DNA of 16,592 nucleotides from a bacterium (GTDB lineage Bacteria > Joyebacterota > Joyebacteria > Joyebacterales > Joyebacteraceae): NCBI GenBank assembly GCA_029990205.1, contig JAPEKQ010000030.1:1-16592 (forward strand), read 5' to 3'. Shown one piece after another: positions 12,269 through 16,592 of this stretch. A program made the translations under genes and the position numbers. A model generated the notes under the pieces. It did not search any database. It worked only from the letters and a program-made list of their open reading frames with translations, and had not been told where the DNA came from. Numbering within the stretch: position 1 is the first letter of the stretch; each line of letters begins with the position of its first letter.

Positions 12269-13645
12269 GTGCTCAGACGAGCCATCTTCGTTGCCATACT
12301 GCTGGCGCTTGTGACCGCCGGCTGCGCCGTGCAGGAACACGCGGCGGCGCCGGAGGGTCCGTTCTCGGTCGCGATCATGGCGACAACGGACACCCGGGGC
12401 GAGCTCGAACCCTGTGGCTGACACGGGGGCCAGAAAGGCGGGCTGGTCCGGAGGGCCGGCTACATCAACAGCACAGCAGAAGAGACACCACATCACCTGA
12501 TCCTCGACGCGGGTGGTTCGCTCACACGCAAGGACTTCCAGAGCGTGCTCGTCGACAACGCGAACCTTCGCGGAATGGCGATGATCGGATACGACGCGAC
12601 GACGGTCGGCGTTCAGGACATCTACAGGGGTATCGAGTACTACGTGGACCGGGTGACCGAGGCGGGCGTTCCCGTGGTCTCGGCGAACGTCTACTACGAG
12701 GGGACCGAGGATCTGGTCTTCCCGGCGAGCATGGTCGTCGATGTCGCTGGTGTCCGGTTCGGCATCACGGGTGTGCTGAATCCCGACTTGAGGATCAACG
12801 TGCATCGCGAGATCGACTCGCACGGCGTTGACATCGTCAATCCCGTCGATGCGCTGGCGGAAGTCATCCCGGAACTGGCGGGGCGCTGCGACTTCGTCGT
12901 CGTGCTCAGTCACTCGGGTCTCACCAGAAGCAAGGACCTCGCCGAGCAGGTGACGGGGATCGACTACCTGGTCGTGGGGAGTCACAACGCCCACGCTTCC
13001 GAGCCGTACGATGTAGGGAACACGACCGTGATCCAGCCCGGCTACCGCGGACAGACCATGGCAGACTACAGGCTTCACTTCGACACCGACGGGACCTTCC
13101 TTTCGTATTCCGGTCAGGCGTTCCCGCTCGATGACAAGAAGCCGGCTGATGCCGCGATGGCGCTGATGCTCAAGGAACACAAGACCGCGGTCGAGACGGC
13201 GTCGAAGCAGCGGGCGGCGGAGCAGGCGGAAGAGAGAAGACGGCAGCGGGACGCGCAGCAGGCGGCCCAGCAGGAGGAGTACAAAGAGGCGTGCCTCGGC
13301 GTGAACGACTCCTGCAAGCGCTGCCATCAGGACAAGTACGAGCACTGGCTGACAACGGCCCATGCGCATGCGTTCGAGACGCTCGAGAAGGCGCTCCAGT
13401 CGACGAACCCGGAGTGCCTGCGCTGTCACACGACGTGCAATCTGGACCTGGCCCAGGACGGCTCGGAGGAGGTTCCGACCGAGCTTCGCAGCGTCCAGTG
13501 CGAGTCGTGTCACGGCATCGGGACGGAGCACAACCGTGAAGGGTCATTCGGGACGATCAGGGTCGCGACCTGCGTCGCGTGCCACGACCCGGAGAACAGC
13601 CCGGACTTCAGCTTCCCGACCTACCTGGCTCAGGTGAGGCACTAG
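12269..13645 (+). CDS. Candidate selenoprotein: metallophosphatase-like/tetrahaem cytochrome lipoprotein
   Basis: Read through one in-frame TGA (12419-12421), this is a 458-residue protein with Sec at 51. The GTG start follows AAGGAGGAG. A signal peptide ends in TAGC, a lipobox-like site with C19. Residues 33-290 resemble the 5'-nucleotidase/metallophosphatase fold: TTDTRGELEPCG-U-HGGQKGGL, LDAGGSL, MIGYDATTVG, VSANV, VVVLSHSG and GIDYLVVGSHNAH. Some canonical metal ligands are changed (DxH to DTR, GNH to GVQ). A charged, Gln-rich helical linker (about 296-343) leads to four CxxCH haem sites (C349, C383, C411, C435), with TAHAHAF between the first two as in cytochrome c554-like domains. Relatives, as I know them, read EPCGC, with Cys where the UGA is. 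It probably acts in periplasmic or surface electron transfer. A nonsense mutation or base error would give the same picture. Confidence 0.75.
12419..12461 (+). promoter_or_regulatory. UGA codon and candidate bacterial SECIS hairpin
   Basis: After the TGA (12419-12421), GGCTGGTCC (12441-12449) pairs with GGGCCGGCT (12453-12461) over nine base pairs, including wobbles, closing the three-base loop GGA. The loop starts 28 nt after the UGA. It has G in its first two positions and lies within the roughly 16-37 nt window known for bacterial SECIS elements. A competing 7-bp stem (12427-12433 with 12443-12449) has a loop only 12 nt from the UGA and fits worse. Confidence 0.6.
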
Positions 13646-13688
13646 AGAACGAGAGCGGCGCGGGGGGTCGGCAGGAGAGGCGTCTAGC

Positions 13689-16592
13689 ATGAACCGAGCG
13701 ACTGCCCTCGCCGCGATAGCGCTTGTCGCGCTCCCGCTCGCATGCGGCGCGGCGAACGTAGCCGGCATCATCGAGCAGACCGACAACGAGATACTCTTCG
13801 AACTCGCCACCGACGACTACTCCGTCACGGAGGTCGTACACGGTGGCGAGTCCTATTTCAGGGTCGACGCACCGGGGCTCGACCCCGCGGGCGACGTGGG
13901 ACGTCCGTGGCTCCCTTCGATGGGAGTGCTCCTGGCCGTGCCCTTCGGTGCAGACGTCCGGCTCGAGATCATATCGACCGAGACCGAGCGTGCCGGGAGC
14001 TACCGCATCGAGCCGACCCCGACCGAGGCGTTCACGTACGACGTGAACCCGGGGGTGCCGGGGTTCGAGGACGGCGAGCCGTTCCCGACCGCGACGATCG
14101 ACTTCCTGCCCGACAGGTCCTTCTACGAAGGATCCGATTCGTCACCGGGGCGTGTTGCCGAACTCGGGTTCGACTCCACGCTGAGGCACCACCGTGTCGT
14201 GCAGGTGACCCTCCATCCATTCCAGTACTCACCGAGAGCGAACGCGCTGACGGTCCACACGAGGATCGTCGCGCGGCTCGTGCTCGGCGGCTGGCGTGAT
14301 TCGGGGCGGGCCGACGGCGACCGGGACCGTGTTCCGGGATTCGAGCAGGCGCGCGTTCGCGAGCCCGAGTGGGACATGCTCTACGCAGGGACCATTCTCA
14401 ACCACGCCGAGGCCGAGGACTGGCGGATGCGGCCATCGCCGCGGCGCGGCGCGCTCGAGGGGGCGATGCGTCAGGACCACGAGGCGTACCGCCTGAAGGT
14501 GTCCGAGACCGGCATTCATCGTATCGATTTCAGTGACCTTTCCTCCCAGGGACTCGCGGGTACGCTCGACATCGAGGACGTGGCCGTCTACCAGCGCTCG
14601 TTCGAGTACGAAGAGGAGAACCCGTTCGTCGAGACCCCGATGCCTGTGCTCGTCTTTGATGAGAACACCAACGACCTCTTCGACGGCGGCGACTACGTGC
14701 TGTTCTACGCGCAGAGCTTCGAGGACCAGCACATGCCGGTCGGCTACGAGGACCGGTACGGGACCGAGAACGTCTACTGGTTCGGTTGGGGTGACGGGTT
14801 GGCGGCGCGGATGACGACGCGCGACGCGTGGCACGGCTGGACCGGTCTGACACCGCCGGTGAGCTTCCGCGACACGGTGCGGTTCGAGGAGGACGTCTAT
14901 CTGGATGTCGAGCCGCCGAACCAGAAGGTCGATTGGTACACGTGGACGTTCTGGGACGACAACAACGACGACTGGGAGCTTCCGTTCGAGCTCCACGACA
15001 TCGACGCATCCGCGGACCTTGGTGCGCGTGTTCGCTACCAGGGCAACCTCGACAGCGGACACACGATGACGATGTCGATCATCGACGGCCTGAGCGCCGA
15101 GCATACGATCGGAATCCACACATTCTACGGTTCGTCCGATTCGATGAACTACTACATCTACTCCAACCAGTCGCTGAGCTCGTCGTACTTCACGGACGGG
15201 GCCAACACGTTTCATTCGGTCGGCGCCAACGGGCGCTCCGGCGCGGATCTCGACTGGTTCGAGTTCTCGTACAACAGACTCTATGAGGCACACGAAGGGC
15301 GGCTGAGCTTCGCCAACGGCGGGGAGACGGGCGACTCGGAGTTCGAGATCGGCTCATTCACCTCGTCGGACATCGTGGCGTTCGACGTCACCGATCCGCT
15401 TGCGCCCGTCGCGCTGACGCTGGACGCGCAGAGTGTCACCGGGGCAGGCGGCGACTACACGCTGACGCTCCAGGATGCGCCGGCGTCGTTCACGCGGTAC
15501 GAGGCGCTCGGCGAGACCGCCGCGCTCACGGTGGATTCGGTCGAGCGCCGTGAGCCCGCGAACCTGTTCTCGTCCGAGGCGGACGTTATTGTCGTTTCGA
15601 ACGAGCGTTTCGACGGGACCATCGACGAGCTCGTCGACTACCGGCGGGCTCAGGGGCATCTCATCGCGGACGCGCTTCTCGGCGAGGTCTACGACGAGTT
15701 CAACGGTGGTCTCCCGGGTCCCGAGGGTATCAAGAACTACTTCCGCTACGCGTGGGAGCAGTGGGACCGGCAGCCGCAGTTCGGACTTCTCGTGGGCGAC
15801 GGCAGCGAGGACACGAGGGGCGTACTGAGTTCCAGCGGTCCGAACCTGATGCCGACCTATATCGAGTCACAGGCGAACAACGCGGAGCTCATCGGGAGCG
15901 ACTCGTACTACGTCAGCTTCGATGACAGCGATCCGTACCTGCCGTCGATGTACATCGGCAGGATGCCGGCCGGTCCGACGACCCAGCTCGAGACCGAGAT
16001 CGCGAAGATCAAGCTCTACGAGACGTACGACCCGAGCGATAGCTGGCGCAACCGCTTCATGTTCGTAGGGGACGATGTCTGGTCCTACGGCAATGACATC
16101 AACTTCTACACGCGCAAGGAGACGAGCGAAGGCAAGTTCACATCGGAGTCGATTACGATGGGCGAGACCGTGTCGGCCTCGCCGGCGGTGATCGATACAT
16201 CCATGTTCATGCTCAGGCGCCACACCGACCCGCTTCACGGAGACGCGACGCAGGATGACTTCTTCGAGTCGTTCTTCCACGTCCGGGACAACGTTACCCC
16301 CGAGCTCATCGACGAGATCAGTGACGGTGTTCTCCTCGTGAACTTCCAGGGGCACGCGAACCGCGCGATCCTCACGCACGAAGGCCTTCTCTACGACAAC
16401 GACAGCGCGTTCTACTACGACATCGACGAACTCAACAACGAGGACATGCCGTTCATCTTCTTCGGGTTTGCCTGCTCGATCGCCGAGTACTTCCACTACA
16501 ACGAAGGAAATGGATACGAGTGCCTGCCCGAGCAGATGCTCCATCTCGCCGACAACAAGGGCGCGGTGGCGTGTTTCGCCAGCACGGGGCTC
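13689..16592 (+). CDS. Gingipain-like C25 family peptidase, 3' end missing
   Basis: The open frame covers 968 residues and continues past the window. ATG 13689 follows AGGAGAGG (13672-13679). The N-terminus has a signal sequence (MNRATALAAIALVALPLACGA), so the protein is exported; the Cys in LAC is not a convincing lipobox. A propeptide-like and beta-rich region (about 25-610) includes YRLKVSETGIHRIDFSDL and FDENTNDLFDGGDYVLFYA, typical of PorU/gingipain-type proteins. The caspase-like catalytic part starts near ADVIVVSNERF. It contains YIGRMPAG, LLVNFQGHANRAILTHE with catalytic His889, and FIFFGFACSIAEYF with catalytic Cys929. C25 peptidases are extracellular cysteine proteases; PorU-like members process type IX secretion cargo. 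The gene is 43 nt after the cytochrome lipoprotein with no terminator between, so they are probably co-transcribed. Confidence 0.9.
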   Translation, partial: MNRATALAAIALVALPLACGAANVAGIIEQTDNEILFELATDDYSVTEVVHGGESYFRVDAPGLDPAGDVGRPWLPSMGVLLAVPFGADVRLEIISTETERAGSYRIEPTPTEAFTYDVNPGVPGFEDGEPFPTATIDFLPDRSFYEGSDSSPGRVAELGFDSTLRHHRVVQVTLHPFQYSPRANALTVHTRIVARLVLGGWRDSGRADGDRDRVPGFEQARVREPEWDMLYAGTILNHAEAEDWRMRPSPRRGALEGAMRQDHEAYRLKVSETGIHRIDFSDLSSQGLAGTLDIEDVAVYQRSFEYEEENPFVETPMPVLVFDENTNDLFDGGDYVLFYAQSFEDQHMPVGYEDRYGTENVYWFGWGDGLAARMTTRDAWHGWTGLTPPVSFRDTVRFEEDVYLDVEPPNQKVDWYTWTFWDDNNDDWELPFELHDIDASADLGARVRYQGNLDSGHTMTMSIIDGLSAEHTIGIHTFYGSSDSMNYYIYSNQSLSSSYFTDGANTFHSVGANGRSGADLDWFEFSYNRLYEAHEGRLSFANGGETGDSEFEIGSFTSSDIVAFDVTDPLAPVALTLDAQSVTGAGGDYTLTLQDAPASFTRYEALGETAALTVDSVERREPANLFSSEADVIVVSNERFDGTIDELVDYRRAQGHLIADALLGEVYDEFNGGLPGPEGIKNYFRYAWEQWDRQPQFGLLVGDGSEDTRGVLSSSGPNLMPTYIESQANNAELIGSDSYYVSFDDSDPYLPSMYIGRMPAGPTTQLETEIAKIKLYETYDPSDSWRNRFMFVGDDVWSYGNDINFYTRKETSEGKFTSESITMGETVSASPAVIDTSMFMLRRHTDPLHGDATQDDFFESFFHVRDNVTPELIDEISDGVLLVNFQGHANRAILTHEGLLYDNDSAFYYDIDELNNEDMPFIFFGFACSIAEYFHYNEGNGYECLPEQMLHLADNKGAVACFASTGL

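Noticed and set aside
12269-12421. Reading the lipoprotein gene as a plain pseudogene or as two separate genes
   Set aside because: A 50-residue lipoprotein ending in EPCG and a downstream part lacking a signal peptide make little sense for haem sites that must mature outside the cytoplasm. No ribosome site stands out before the downstream part. A nonsense mutation remains possible, and I kept the confidence below certainty for that reason.
12419-12421. Genome-wide UGA reassignment (for example UGA as Gly or Trp)
   Set aside because: TGA serves as a normal stop for lspA, the rluD-ruvX fusion and mltG in this window, and the other genes contain no in-frame TGA.
11534-13531. A 665-codon open frame on the minus strand
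   Set aside because: It lies opposite three well-supported + strand genes and its translation is Arg/His/Val-rich without domains. Long antisense frames are expected in high-GC coding DNA. It also spans the UGA region but offers no better explanation for it.

Overview
All convincing genes in this 16.6 kb window lie on the + strand. Base composition is GC-rich, with strongly GC-biased third codon positions. The mix suggests an uncultured FCB-type bacterium, in the neighbourhood of Eisenbacteria or Krumholzibacteria: a type-2 isoleucyl-tRNA synthetase, a run of small secreted proteins ending in WGxIKALYR, a dockerin-like module, a multihaem cytochrome lipoprotein and a gingipain-like C25 peptidase. 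The phylum is an inference from family content, not a measured placement.

Positions 1-5591 form a compact housekeeping operon with overlapping or nearly touching genes: ileS (5' end missing), a DksA/TraR zinc-finger gene, lspA, a RluD-type pseudouridine synthase fused in frame to a RuvX/YqgF domain, and mltG. A small two-helix membrane protein follows, and its stop codon lies inside a tRNA-Val(UAC) gene at 5866-5942.

Positions 6099-12112 are an array of small exported proteins. Six are paralogues with a conserved core (GGLAIGD, FYLGxPG, DHPDYPRWVVDC), and five of those six end in WG(G/S)IKALYR. The sixth, at 11540, lacks that tail. An unrelated exported protein with two dockerin/EF-hand-like repeats sits between the first and second paralogues. 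Most tailed genes are separate transcription units, each with a GC-rich hairpin terminator. Several have sigma70-like promoters with TTGCNN -35 boxes, 17-bp spacers and long leaders of about 165-205 nt.

Positions 12122-16592 begin with a good promoter, followed by a lipoprotein that joins a metallophosphatase/5'-nucleotidase-like domain to a four-haem cytochrome c domain. Its reading frame is broken only by one in-frame UGA, exactly where a CGC motif is expected (CG-UGA). A hairpin that fits the bacterial SECIS rules lies just downstream. I read it as a candidate selenoprotein (Sec51) and regard it as the most interesting object in the window. A C25 (gingipain-like) peptidase gene follows 43 nt later, probably in the same operon, and runs off the right edge after its catalytic His and Cys.
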